Assembly: GCA_037039685.1 (NCBI GenBank)
Contig: JAWNGF010000003.1
Coordinates: forward strand, 1,054,001 to 1,118,000
DNA length: 64,000 bases
Origin: Ceratobasidium sp. AG-K
Taxonomy: Eukaryota; Basidiomycota; Agaricomycetes; Cantharellales; Ceratobasidiaceae
Reading direction: 5' to 3'
Shown piece by piece: positions 13,320 through 25,713 of this stretch; the first letter of the stretch is position 1, and the number at the start of each line of letters is the position of its first letter. The position numbers and the translations under genes are program-made. The notes below the pieces were generated by a model. That model saw nothing but the letters and a program-made list of their open reading frames with translations. It was not told where the DNA came from and made no database searches.

Positions 13320-14509
13320 AAAGCCTGCAGGTTACGGGCAGGAGGTGTTTGCCACTCGGCTTTAGCAAATCACCAGTGCGAAGGCCGCCCAAATTGAATA
13401 GAGAACTCTTAGTTTGTGCAAGTTTTGCGCCCAAGGTTGGCCCGATTATGACACAGGCACGCATATATCGAGTTGGCGATCAACCATGCCCGATATTTTA
13501 CATGCACAGTGAGTTTGCAAAGCAAAAATTTTGAATATTGTTCGGCGCCTCGTTGATAGGCAAGTCTATATGTACAGCTTCAGCGATGCTTCGGACCAAC
13601 TTAAACTCCGCACCGGGTGCGACGTGGGACATATTCGTGGAGTTGCCACCCGCCTAATTTGCAAGGCAAACGAGAGAGCTTTGGCCACACGAGTAATCAC
13701 GAAGGACGAGGTGATGTGCAGTCCATGATCCCATGATCCCATTGGTCTGTAAAATTCAAACAGCACGTTGCTTACTCCGATTAGTCCGGGTGCTGACAGC
13801 AGTCGACAAGGGTTTGTACCTTATCAGCTAGTGTTGCTCTCGTTAAAGCAAAGAATTGCGCACGTGTATTGTATATTGGGGTTCACAATCAAAAGAAGCA
13901 AGCCTTAAGTAGAAGTCTGCCGCCACTGGCATCGAGTTCTAAATGACTAATTTGTCAGTAAATAGGCGGTTAAGACGCAAAGGGTAGCACACTTGTAGCA
14001 CTTCATCCCCAAGAAGGGTCCACACAACCAGTATTCGCTTTCATTTCGAGCTTCATACCATATATGGCAGTTTGATCTAGCCCACAGCCACCGCGGTAGA
14101 TTTTGCAAGACACTTCGAGCCTATGCAAGCGTCCATTCAATAGTTTCTATTCGTGTGAGCGCAGCCCAAGTGGAGATTGTCAAAGCCCAGACAGCCGTGA
14201 TGGAAGGTTTCAGTCCGGTTGTGAAACATTCAAACTGACGTGCACTGGCTCCAGAGCCTTCCCTTTTTTGTTCGTTGGCTGTGGGCGCCCAATCACATTT
14301 CTAGCATCCCTCTCTACCTAGTCGCTGGTGGCCTATTAACCGAAGCCACCAGAGAAGAAAAAATTCCAAATGAAGCATCCTTTGTTAGGTTGACAGACTA
14401 TCACATCTGACGTCAATCCTACTTCCAAGCTAACATTGACAGTGGCCTTGGAATTTCGCTTGTAGCACAGCGGATATGGGCGTCTGACCGGTTGCATTTT
14501 CAGGCACCA
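13320..14509. other. Intergenic region, no gene seen
   Basis: About 1.2 kb upstream of the WOPR gene and downstream of the methyltransferase. Frames here are short and lack family resemblance. A CACGTG hexamer occurs at 13861-13866. WOPR-type regulators often have long upstream regions; any such role here is inference. Confidence 0.3.
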
Positions 14510-16274
14510 CTACGTACCACGCCACATTGAGTTGACGTCCCTTTCCCACCCACCCAGCCAAATCTCAACGGCGGGTTCCGTTGCGCCCTTCACCTTATCA
14601 ACCTGGACGAAAGAAATACCCCTGGCTGACGCGTCACTCCATAAGGTACGTTCGGCAAGATCTCGGCATTTGTATGCGAGCAAAATCATAGGCGCCGAAG
14701 TTGAAGCACTCGAACTTGGTCCAGCGAGAAGTGCGGTGACGGTATCAAGAAGCGAGGAAAAGGACGCGGTATTGTATGTCACGTCTGCCATGCTAATATG
14801 CCTCAGATGCAGGTTGTGACGATATTGGGATGGGACGCACATGATAATATCAAACGGAAGAGCGGCGTGCTCAGGTTCGGTATTCCCCTCGGGTTCCCAA
14901 ACCTTGGGAGAGATCGGGTTATCCCAATCAAGGTCCATTCCATGCAGCTCGATCTGACAAGGGCATCGAGGTTGGTCGGTATCCTGATCGTGAGTAGTGA
15001 TCCAAAGGTGCTCGTTGATGGTTGGTTGTGCTTGATGAGCTCAACCGCTGACGCTAAGGGTCGAGCCGATAAAAGATAAATTACATGATCTCGATCGATT
15101 GCCTGACTCACATAGATCTGTAGCTAGGATCCTGGCTCGACGGATAGAGGCTGTGTTTTCTAGTTGAGAAACTATTCGAGTGCACTGGGCGAAGAGCCCA
15201 GCGAGGATGATCGAAACCAGGCCGGTCCCAGTACCTTGGATGCGACGACGATCATGACTTTCGTATCAGGAAAAACGGAGGGACGCACCTAGCTCTATTA
15301 CCTGCAATGAATTAGTTGGTATTGAATGGCTCGTTTGAGTCAGTCTCTTTTGGAAGCATTCAATCAGATTGGCCTCCAAAGTTGGGCTCGAGTTGGTGAG
15401 TGGTCGAGACTCGGTCCCAGGCGCAAAGAGTCGTGCCAACCAGGAAGAAACCGCAACTCCAGAGTCCCTACCCGGCAAGTGAGTGAAATGATGGACTTTG
15501 GATGACAGCGCCTAAAGGCTTTACCAAATTTTCTATCCGGACGATTTTATGAATGAAACCGAGACTGGAACAATAGGTGTCATTTACCTTGTCCAAATCA
15601 AACGATGTTTGTTCAGTTATGCGCAACGTGCTTCGGATTTCTGGTCGGGTGGTGCTGGGTGGTAGCAAATAGAACCTCTCAATCTTCTCTTGCTTCGATG
15701 CCTGGTGGGGCGGAGTCGAGGCAGACTGTTCGATCGGTTTGAGTTTAGACTTGGACGGCCTGTTCGAGGTTGATTTGGCTGCTTGACGTGAGGACGATTT
15801 CCGGCTCGTGGCTCCCGTTCCAGTCCCCTCTCCGGCAATGACTTTGATTGGCAGTGAAGCCACAGGAAAAGGTAGCCGCCCAAACTCTGGCTGGGATAGG
15901 TCAAGCATTAGGGAGGGGGCCATTTGATCAGGTCCAGGTACCGCGAGATTGAGACGCCAAAACTCTCCGGCCTGGGCTTCAGCCGGTAGTGCAACTGTTA
16001 ATGGCTTGTACATCGTTGCTCCAGGGCGCCACGTGGTAAGTTTAGTAAAACCACCTCGAGAGAGGCCTCCAGATTCGTTTTGCCACGCAAAGAAGATGTT
16101 GTGCTCTTCTTCACATGGTCTGCAGGTAGGTACATTAGGTCGTGGCGAGAATGAGGAGGGAGAGAGCCAACTCTGTGCGCAAGTCGTTTGCAATTTGTGG
16201 TACAAGCGCATCACACCCTGGTTCACTGGGCAGCTTTCCGGAGGCGGACGAAGAAACGACAAGTATTCGAACAT
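14510..16274 (-). CDS. Putative class I SAM protein methyltransferase (METTL21/lysine-methyltransferase-like)
   Basis: The ATG at 16274 (MFEYLSFLRPPPES) opens a long first exon containing a basic, disordered insert (SRKSSSRQAAKSTSNRPSKS) and the strand RSTLRITEQTSFDLDKV. After an intron comes SSWLARLFAPGTESRPLTNS, followed by the SAM motif I: LQVIELGA continuing across an intron into GTGLVSIILAGLFAQCTR (near 15230), then ARILATDL. The C-terminal exons give NLDALVRS, the acidic DLDWDNPISPKVWEPE and LPFDIIM, and end LGGWERDVNSMWRGT. The order (motif I, post-I Asp, an acidic DLDWDN in strand 3, FDIIM before a motif IV-like region) fits the Methyltransf_16 group of protein lysine methyltransferases. 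Substrate unknown. It diverges from the gene at 16456, 181 bases away. Confidence 0.75.
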
Positions 16275-16455
16275 ATGAAAGCGTAGCAGGCCGAGATCAA
16301 AAAATCTGATTTAGGAATGTCTTGTCCAGGACAAATAGCGAGTTACCTAATCGAGCTCTCCGCATGGGCAAAGCCTGCCAGATCGAGGCCTTGGCTGTCA
16401 ACGACCACAACGGCCGGTATGAGTTTATCTTGTTGGCTGCTCTAAACTTGAAACC

Positions 16456-17783
16456 ATGGTTCCACCTGCCGGTGCCGGTGCACAAAAGAAATCACAGCGC
16501 CCGGTTCTCTCGTCTACTCTTGCCCATGCCCATGCGTTTGCTCCCATCCCGACGCCCGGTGGGACTTCTGCCTCAAATTCTTATTTTCCGCTCCCAACTC
16601 CTCCTCCCCCGCTTCGCTCTTTTACGCTATCTCAGGATGCAGACAAGGACGGTGGCGCTACTGTACCCAGCACGTCTTATCGGACGAGCGTGAGCGGTCA
16701 GCGAGTTGTTAAGGAGAACACGAGACAAAATAAGAGACTGGCGGTATCGGAGCCCCCAAAGCTGGAGAGCACATCTCCAAACTCTCCTAAGCATCGACAA
16801 TCCAAATCAAGTGCGTCTGGGGAACAACACTTCGAGTTTGCCTCGGCCGCTCCGTTTTCCGTGGTCAGAAGTCCCCGCCTGTCGTCGGCTAGCAGCGTTT
16901 CCGGGCGCTCAGCCTTGAGTATTGCAGAAATAGACTGGTGAGTTCTCCTCTTGGCTCTTCTCCGTTTCCACGCTTGTTCGCGCGTTATCTCCGGCCTTTA
17001 CATATCCTGGTCTCTGATCTCCTCGTCCATCATTTGATCGACCTTCACATTCGGGCTGACTCATGAAAATTACACACAACTTGACACTGACACGATACAT
17101 ATTATGACAACAACAGCTTCTTCGTTCATGGGTCCCGTTCATCGGTTTATTCTGCACAATCACACTCCTCGACCCGTTCCCAAGACCCCAGCGAGTCGGA
17201 AGGCAGCCCTGCGCCAATATCAGAGCTGACGTTGACGAGCGAGGAAGTCACCAATTCTGACAACTGGAAGAGCCACGAGGACGAGCGGGAGCGTCAGCGT
17301 GCCGAACGGCGAGAGTTTATGAAGGCTCGACAGGCGATGAGAGATGAGGCTAGGAGGTTGAAGAAACGAGGCACCAGAGTAGAGCTAAGTCCTCACTCGG
17401 TTGTGACGTGGCGAGACGCAGTGCACGCTCGTGCCCAGGCTCAGGCTGCTCTCACGCTGAAGAGCAGGCCGGAAGAATGGGAGCTTCGTCGGGGTGTTAC
17501 TGCTGGGCCTATCTCGCAGCCTACTGGGACCGCTACACTTGGCGCAACATTGCCGGCGGCAACCTCCATCCTTGCCGATAATGCTGGACAACAGCCTCCT
17601 CCCTCGGGGCCTGGACCACCGGACGATGTGGCATTGTCTATGGACACGTTAACCACCGACCTGGACCGCTTGACACTCTCTGCGTCTGCGGAGCCAATGC
17701 CCTCGGGTGAGGGCCCGCCTGCACTCAATCGAATTGATTCGGATGAAACAGAAGTTGGATTTCCTAGGCCTCCACAAGCATAA
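16456..17783 (+). CDS. Disordered Ser/Pro-rich protein, unrecognised
   Basis: Two main exons: 16456 to about 16938 (MVPPAGAGAQKKSQRPVLSS ... SIAEID) and about 17115-17783, separated by one intron of roughly 180 bases (donor gtgagt at about 16939). The protein is low in hydrophobic residues and rich in Ser, Pro, Ala and charged residues. A charged helix (DERERQRAERREFMKARQAM) is followed by RRLKKRGTRVELSPHSVVTW and by a Pro/Gly-rich acidic tail with DTLTTDLDRLTLSASAEPMP. No catalytic motif is visible. A regulatory or scaffold role would be a guess. Divergent from the methyltransferase gene. Confidence 0.65.
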
Positions 17784-18411
17784 TACCCCACATCTTATTC
17801 GCCTCGCTTTCATTATGTTTATGCCTCGCACACAATTGTCATGCTACACACCGTTTCATCCCATCTTGCTGCAATTTCCTCTTGTTTACCAACTTTTTCA
17901 TTTGGGGGTTGTGGATGTTGATTTATATACACGTTAAATTAGCATCGTATAGGTAGTTTTGCACATGTATTTTAGACATACAGTATTTACCATTTGCACG
18001 TGGGCTCGGAGCTCTATCGGCTGATTCGGGCTTTGTCAGTGAGATGGCCGCTCGTCATGAGTAAGCGAGCGGGCTTGAGACCGATGAATCCTTCCCCCCG
18101 GATACTCTACATAGCTACATGCGCGCGGTCATGGGCTCTTTCAAGGCGGGATGGTTGGTTTAAGACACTTGAAGACCGTCACCCAGATAATGTATCTAGC
18201 AGACAAACCAGGCCTTGAGGAGCGGGGCGCCTTACAAATCGGGAGGTGGAGGTGCTAGCCGACCGGAAGTATCAAACGTAAAATTGTCCGGTCCGACAGT
18301 GGCCGGGGTCCAGACTTCCCACCAGCTCCAGGCTTGCTTATCATCGGCGACCACAGTTGCACCACCTGGCGAGGCCCAGCACCCAAAAATCTAGCACGAC
18401 GACGCACAATA
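17784..18411. other. Intergenic region upstream of the bZIP gene
   Basis: About 630 bases with no coding signal. A CACGTG hexamer lies at 17997-18002. The bZIP start chosen is ATG 18412; upstream in-frame codons back to 18334 begin with a non-ATG codon and are likely untranslated. Confidence 0.3.
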
Positions 18412-19322
18412 ATGTCGCCATCCAGCCTGCAAGGCCTTAACATCGTCCACCCTGAATCTCCTCCAACCAACATCTCTGATGCACAGGATTTGCTGTCTGG
18501 CCCTCTATTTCCAGACCTCGCTGCTCATCTAGACCTTTGGACAAACGTCAACTTTGCCTCGGATGAGCCATTTATCAGCGCTCGCGACAAGGCTCTTAAA
18601 GAAACAACCACACATGCAAATACCTCTCGTGTTGAGAGTCTGACTCGGAAAGACGATTTTGCTGCGCCCGCGCCTTCTCCAGTCACCGCACCTTCACTTC
18701 CCCAGCAGCCTCAATTCGACTTTGGTCGATTCTTGGCCGAGTTTGGGCTCAGTGCTGGCACAAATGCTGCTGATACACTTGCCCTGCAAAATACGCCGCC
18801 TCTGACTGGGCTCCCTCGGGCAGATTTCGCTATCCCCGCTTCGAACGCATTTAGCGCCCCAGCCACTATAGCGCCTGCGTCTGCCTCCGCAGCTGCCCCT
18901 AGCACTCGGTCCGAAGTTACCCCTGCACCCCCCGCTAAGCGGGCTCGCACATCATCCAAGTCCCAATCGGCCACATCTACCCCAGCTTCGCCAGTCACTT
19001 TCCCCGACCCAGAACCCAATACCACCACACCTCTCACCGCAGCCGAAGACAAGCGGCGACGCAATACGGCGGCTCAGCTCGCTTCCGGCTTAAGAAAAAG
19101 GAGCGCGAAGCTGCGTTGGACGCTCGCGCACATGGGTTGGAGGAGCGCGTGGCCGCCCTCGAGCGAGAGTGTGAGGGCCTACGAAGGGAGAATGGCTGGT
19201 TGAGAGGGTTGGTTGTGGGTGTAACGGGAGGTGTGCTTCCAACTATGGATAGTGCACCTATTGGTGTGCTGCCAACTACCGCGGGAACCGAGAAGCGGAA
19301 GCGAGATGAAGAGAGTGTGTGA
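18412..19322 (+). CDS. bZIP transcription factor, Cys3/MetR-like, with apparent single-base frameshift
   Basis: The N-terminal ~215 residues (MSPSSLQGLNIVHPESPPTN onward) are disordered and Pro/Ala/Ser-rich, with an acidic/hydrophobic start that could activate transcription. The basic region begins EDKRRRNTA near 19050-19070. One frame later it continues SARFRLKKKEREAALDARAH and the leucine zipper HGLEERVAALERECEGLRRE, N-GWLRGL, ending EKRKRDEESV at 19322. The combined Asn-x7-Arg motif with KRRRNTAxSARFR is the hallmark of the Cys3/MetR/Zip4 class, which in other fungi controls sulfur-amino-acid genes. The two halves are out of register by one missing base at about 19072-19074, with no splice sites to repair it. 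It is either a base-call deletion or an inactivating mutation; the rest of both halves is undamaged. Confidence 0.75.
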
Positions 19323-21225
19323 GATGATGAATAGTTTGATCTGGCAGTTGTACGTTCATCATTCGCCCTCCCTTGGCCACGTCTGACACTCGCGTTATAG
19401 ATTTACATATTCCAGTTTTATTCCCTACTTTGTTGTATCCGTAGTGTACCGGACAACTATGGGCCTCTCTTCTCAGCCGTCTTGACTTGCCGAGAGGCGA
19501 AATTTACACCTATGCACACCCTGTTTTTGTTGTATGCCCCCATGATTCCTCACTGATTGGTTATTCTGCCTTGTCGAGTTGGCCTTGGGGTCATGCTTAT
19601 ACGTTGGATATCAGTCACAACCACTTTTCATTCAAGTAGTATGGAATTAAATTGAATTGATTCGATACTCGCCACAATGACACTCGCGAGATGCTAGCAG
19701 AATCTTGGGGCATCGAAGCCAGCATACATATGCTCATTGTTGACGTCATTACTGAGAGGATTGCTATGAGCGCACTATCAGAGTGGAGTCTTCCTGCCTT
19801 CCGAATTGTCATTCTATCTACCTTATGCTTATGTACGACGCGACCTTTGCAATTTGACTGAGGCTGGGTCTGCAGTGAATCTTCGGACGTCAAAACATGT
19901 GGACGTATCCCAGGGCAAAGGGTCGCAACTATCCAAGATCAACAGGCCACGCAGATACCAACCAAGATCGGCCGACGAGCTGATGCATACAAGCAGGAGA
20001 ATCACGTGAGCCAAAATCAGCATGAAGCTCATTTAACAAACGGGCGAACCCGTCTGGGAATAGCATGCGGCGAACCAGCACTTAGACCTCGATTAATGCC
20101 GTACCATGTGCTCAAGGAATCTTCGCTACTCATCGGCAACTCCCAGACCCACGAAATGGGCCCTGCTCGCTAATATAAAGTGCTGTGCGGTCTTGTATCA
20201 TGTATGTGTTTGCTATGCTCGTTTCACGCTGAACGATCCTGCGCTGCCACAGTATAGATGTCATAGAGTAGCTAGATATTTTTGAATTACAGATCCGCGT
20301 ACCAGGGCTATGTCCCACGGCAAAACCCCTCTCCTTTGAAGGAGATGTGCTCTTGACCAATTTCAGACGTTCAACGCCGGTATATCAAACGGCGGCGACT
20401 TGTCTTCGAGTCGCAAAGAAGTTCCGTGTTCTCCAGCCATATCTACGCGAAGTTGTCTATGCGACAAAGTTGCTTTGTACGATAGTCGAAATCGGTCGAG
20501 TCCAAAAGTCGATGAGCGGCATCGCTATGTGTGCTATTACAAAAGCGGTAATGCCCAGTATCCTAGTGTTATTCTACAAACAACCCGAAGCGAAGGGCAT
20601 TCAAATGGCTCGGTGAGTCAGTTAACGGCGGTAGCACAGAGAACCTCGACATATCGTAGAGCATTACGTTGACAAATGTATACGTACCGGCTCTAGCCCT
20701 GGCTCGAAAGGCTCCGATGTTATCAGGTAAACAACCTACGGCACAACCCCAATACATGCGGTGATGGCCGCATTGAGGCGGAACTGAAACCGGCAACACT
20801 CAGCTGAGATAGTCAGATAGTAAGCTATCGTGGTGGGCGCTAAGACAATCAGCGTCCCCAACAGCAACCATCACGCGCCACATCATTGCCGTTGTGTGTG
20901 CGGAAGATATGTGGGCTCAGCAACTGCTACGATCTTCCAATCGTCCGTTGCGGCGAGCTGAGAGAAAACCGCCAGGATGAGAATAACAAAGAAGGCACTG
21001 AATGGTGGAACCGGATTGACATTCAAGTACTCACTCGGCCGTCGGCATATAAAGTGAGAGCCAAGCGAGCGGTAGAGGGATGAAACTGAAGCAAGGTCCG
21101 CAAAATCAAACGTTATATGCGGGTCTATATGGATGTAATGGGCGTAGTTTGCCAAATCGTAACCAAAAACGCATTCTTATTCCTCGCGGTTGGGATCTAC
21201 ATGAATAGTCCCAGCGATTGACACG
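19323..21225. other. Longest gene-free stretch, about 1.9 kb
   Basis: No protein family was recognised on either strand. The longest frames (around 20130-20670 and 20883-21155) are under 95 codons, overlap each other in several frames and show no domain. A CACGTG hexamer is at 20003-20008. Possibly eroded sequence or 3' and 5' untranslated DNA. Confidence 0.3.
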
Positions 21226-23246
21226 TTAACTCAGCTTTCCGCTCAGGTAACCCCAAAACGACTCGAAGGCACCCCTGTCCCTTCCCCGCATCCACCGGAC
21301 CTCTAGGATGGCTTGGTCCACAATGGCGATTTCGCTAACCACAACCGGCCTCGACTCCCTGTTGATCACAGCATCCTTTGTAGGGCCGCGAGCTAGCCGC
21401 CGCCGGGCTGCACGCGTCCAAGTCACCTCGTGGGCAGTGGCGATCACCCGATGTGGGTCTTGAAGCTCTTCGAAATAAAGCATGGGCACTTCTGCCAGCA
21501 ACTGGAGCAAAGTGTTATATGATAGGGGTTGGGAACCTGGTGGTTGACGAATGGGGTGACGAAGGGTGTTTGGGGGAGGTGCGATAGGTCGAAGTGATTG
21601 GGATTTGGGACGAGCGAGAGTCTAAACGTATTTTGGGAGTCACGCCTATCTGGTTAGCAAAACATAGGTGACCTGCGAGTATGGCGGTAGCTCACATCTG
21701 GGAGCCGTATGTCTAGAAATGACCATGCAATAACCCATCTGCGAGTGTTCCCTTGAACCAGCTCGGTGATGGCGTAGTTGTTAATCTACCGGCTGCCGTA
21801 TGAGTAAGGTATCACCGGGACCGCAATAGAGGTTAATCGTGCGTACCCCCTTTTCCTTTATAGCGTTCACTAGAACAATGAGCGAGCTCATCTTGCCAAG
21901 CAAGCTCGTATACCACCTGGGTTGCACAAAAAGTATATCGGCCATACGATATCGCGCGTAAAACTTACCCACAAGCGTCCTGTAGCATAAAACTCTCGTC
22001 TAGCATTCTGCGAACAAAAGCTACTTCTCCCCCGGGCGTAATCATTTCAACCAGCGCACCAGTACAAACCTGTTAAACAGATTAGCATTGCCTCTAAGCA
22101 TTCGGAATAGGCAGGCAGAGTAGCGGTTGCCATCGCATGCCTATGGAACGGAGCCCGATCCTTCGACATAATCACGAGATACGGAGACTACGAAGGGTGA
22201 CCAGCCAAAACGTGACAGGCTCCTTCCCGACTCACCGCATGGGGGTTGGCGTTTTTATTGCCCGCCGAGCGCAACACATCTTCGACATCTGAATAGAATG
22301 GTGGATTGCACATGCTAAAGGCAACAGCCGGGAGCCGCGTTTCTGGCCCGAGGTCAAGGGTGACAAGAGTTTCTGGGAATAGCGGGAACAGGATCGGTGC
22401 ATCTTGGGTGCTGGGGAGTAATCGAATGCGCTCCTTTAACTCGCTGTTCCTTTCAATATTCGCAGCTGCCATTGCAAGAGATTTGGCATCGATGTCTAGA
22501 AATATCCCATGGGCCATTCATGAATGAATAAAACACCACCGATAAACGGGTAAGATTGAGTTCTTTTGACCCAAATGGTTACAGGTTGATATTATCATAA
22601 CGCACCCGTTGCAAGAAACCGCCAGGATTTATGTAACGAACAAGAGAGCAGCGGGTATATAGCCGTGGAGCCTGTTCCGCTAAAATAAATAAGTATGATA
22701 CGCTCAGCTTTGAGCATACAACGCACATATCGAGTCCAACGACAGTATCATTCAGACCCATGATCTTTACTACCTGCGTGAGCCAGAGAACATAATTCAA
22801 TCTGAAGCATTATGATTAATTTGACAAACTTCCAAAGCAGTACGGTTCAACAACTACCTATTTGGGACCTGGAATTCAAGACAAAACATTACTTGGGTCG
22901 GAAGTCGGCGACAAGCACCCTACCGGTGGACATAGGCGGTCTTCTAAAAGGGTAACTTCCAGGCCAAAGTCGCGCTTCAAAAGTGCTTGTGTTAAAGCGC
23001 TAATAGATACCGAGTGAATGGACAATAGTATTCAATGAGATAATCTGAACTTACCGATTGGCGGCGTCATCCTTGAAATTCAGTGTTGGCCTCCCATCGC
23101 CGTTTCTAATCAGGCTGTACCCGACAACTTAAACAATGAAGAACGCCTGCGAAACTTGGAACTCACAAGTAGTTAAGAGGCGGGAAATACTCTGCGAGTT
23201 CGCCAAAGTCGATGGATTCGTAAGCCTGTGGCAGACTGGCACTCAT
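21226..23246 (-). CDS. METTL16-type RNA N6-adenosine methyltransferase
   Basis: METTL16 enzymes methylate adenine in U6 snRNA and related hairpins. The ATG at 23246 gives [20 protein letters not shown], then FPPLNYL. Later exons give [20 protein letters not shown] and [20 protein letters not shown] followed by EDRLCPPV, the family's N-terminal signature. [20 protein letters not shown] leads to SAM motif [19 protein letters not shown], joined across a 5' gtgcgt donor. The catalytic tetrad is present: [58 protein letters not shown] and [17 protein letters not shown] complete the fold. The C-terminal exon ([13 protein letters not shown] type, ending [13 protein letters not shown]) lacks an obvious long vertebrate-type VCR region. 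About seven short introns. Divergent from the acyltransferase, only 138 bases away. Confidence 0.88.
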
Positions 23247-23384
23247 GATGACGTCGAGTAGGAGTGCATTAGAAGTCTGGAGCCAGGCGCCCGGCGATTA
23301 AGGTATCCGGGTCCACCTTGGCCTCGTGCCTGAGCTTCTAGCTGGCACCAACAAACGCGATACCACACGCTACAATATCCTGAA

Positions 23385-25713
23385 ATGCCTTTTGGAAAGA
23401 GTCACGAAATAATTCTTGGTATAGCTAGCAAGGCTGTTCGCGAATTCTTTTCGGATGTACGAGTGATTGGTATGTCAAGTTGTGGCTCAACTATCAAACT
23501 GTCTTGATTGAGGTTGCTTATCTGTGGTAGGCAGCGAAAATGTTCCCGAAACTGGTCCTGTCATATTGTAAGCAAGCCGTACTGTCTATTATTACCAACA
23601 GCCACTAAATTCCTGGCGATAGAGCATGCACGCATCATAGTATGGCCGTAGACGCTGCCATGTTATGTGAGTCGTTGTTTTCATGTCGATTAAGAATTAG
23701 ACACAAACGGCGTATGTTAAGCTTGGGCAGTACCGTATCATCGCCGCGTTCATTACTGGGCAAAGTCATCCTTATTCAAGAATCCCATTGCCAACTTCAT
23801 TTTGACGAATGCTGGTGTTCTCCCTGTTGATCGAAAGAACAAGGACAATCAGGTCTTGTTTCGAAGCACCTTCGAAGCGCTTGCCCAAGGAGAGATCGTT
23901 GGAGTATTCCCAGAGGGCACCAGGTATGCTCAGCCCGTTTGCCTAGTCGTATTTGTTTGGCTGACTTAGGGCAGTTATACTGAGCCCCGAATCATGCAAA
24001 TCAAAGACGGCGTAGCTTGGTCTGCGCTTGAATACATGAAGTGGAACCGAATGAAATGCAAAGAGACTGGGTCACAGTCTGCCCCAGATGCGGTGGTTAT
24101 CCCTGTTGGCATCGTGTATACGGACAAGAGTAAATATCGCAGTGCTGCCGTAATCGAGTCAGTATTGCATTTAGTTCGTTTAGCTTTACTGACACCATAA
24201 TAAACAGGTTCGGTAAGCCAATCACGGTGGACCAATTCGAGGCCCAATTCCTTTCAGGGGAGGAAGGGGCTGCGCGTGCTTGTGCGAAGGCGCTTACGAA
24301 ACAAATAACGTCCCAAATTATTTCTTTGACCATTAATGCTCCTGACTGGTATGTTGCAAGTCTCAGAGATCCAAATTCGAGCTTTGATTTTCGTCAGGGA
24401 GACCCTTTACTCCGCACGAATGGCTCGCTCCTTATTGTGGCCTCGTGAAAAGTCCCTACCACTCAACGATTTCGTACCTGTATCACAAGTGTGAGTCGTG
24501 AATGGGCCTCAAGCAATGGGCTTGCGCCAACTTCTCGTAATTTGATAGCTTGGTCGACATGTTCTCAGTGTCGCCTAGTTCCTCTCCTCTGCTTGAATCG
24601 ACCAGGAAGCACTTACTGATCTACCACTCGTTGTTGGAATCGGCCAAGCTCACCCATGGTGCACTTTCGGACTTGCCATTGCCTAGGGCGCTAGACCCAT
24701 CGGTTGAGGCTCCCCTACCCTCACGATTATCTACGCTAGCCATACTCCTCAAGGATACTTTGGCTACCGGAATAAGGTTGCCATTCTTCCTACTCCCTTT
24801 AATAGTGCATCTCCCAGCATATGCACTAGGCCGTACATTTGCGCGAATGGTTGAGGAAGAAGAGGAAACGCAGGCCCAAATGAAGGCATGTTTTGACGTT
24901 CGTTCTGTCGTCGCATGCGCTTATCTGTTGACATAGATATTCGCTGGAATTGTCGCCCTGGCTATCATGGCCTACCCAATCATGTTTATATTCCTTTGGG
25001 CATTCCTATGGCTCACTCCTACTGGGGCGCTTGCTGCTGCTGCATTTGTCTGGCTAGTAGGTGTATACCATGTCAGCATCATCGATGATAACTACGAGCA
25101 GTAAGTGCACAGTGATATTAGTTAGTAAATGCAATTAAAAATCTTCACCTAGCGCCAAACGATTTATGGCTGCGTGGCGCACGTTTTGATTGGGGTATGG
25201 GGCCCTAAACGCTGGGACCTCTCAGGTACTGCGGTAGAGCCCTGGACCAAGCCCCGTGAACGCCCGGCAAATCAGTGGATTCAGCCAGCTCCCAAGGCAA
25301 CTGAGCCCATCACTACTGCAAAGGCCCCTTCTTCTGCGTCACCTAACCCCAAGAAAAAGAATCGGCCCGCCAGTCGCGGATTGATCCGCCATGTTCTCCG
25401 CGCTAGGTTAAACGCATCTCGAGCGTTGGCCAGTTACCTGGAGGAACTCCAGCGATCTGACCGTCTGGTCCTTGCTACGCAGCACGTTTCCGAAATGGAC
25501 TCTGCAACCGACGAAGGAGATTCCGAGGCTTCTAGACGGCCTGCAGTCGTGGTTATAGAATTTTTACGACGCAAAGGGGCCAAGGTTACTCAGTTGAGCG
25601 TCAAAGATACTACCGACTGGGCCGCCCTCAGCTCCGACGGCGAACTTGACACTCCATACGAGGAACGTCCAGACGACCTCGTCTGGGTACCTCCTCGATC
25701 TTCTACGGAGTAA
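23385..25713 (+). CDS. Glycerol-3-phosphate/dihydroxyacetone-phosphate-type acyltransferase (PlsC family, Sct1/Gpt2-like)
   Basis: A membrane acyltransferase expected to act in ER glycerolipid synthesis. It starts MPFGKSHEIILGIASKAVRE. Motif I is THHSMAVDAAML (His-x4-Asp) near 23630-23660. The stretch PIANFILTNAGVLPVDRKNK corresponds to motif II, and EIVGVFPEGTS-YTEPRIMQI is the substrate-binding motif III; DAVVIPVGIVYTDKSKYRSA is the region around motif IV. Two strong membrane segments follow: LPFFLLPLIVHLPAYALG and IFAGIVALAIMAYPIMFIFL with LWLTPTGALAAAAFVWLVGV. The long hydrophilic C-terminus (PKKKNRPASRGLIRHVLRAR ... WVPPRSSTE) resembles the extended tails of Sct1/Gpt2. About ten exons; several junctions around 23550-23750 are approximate. 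A lysophospholipid acyltransferase is the alternative. Confidence 0.8.

Noticed and set aside
20130..20670. Cluster of short overlapping frames
   Set aside because: None exceeds about 90 codons or shows a domain; treated as non-coding.
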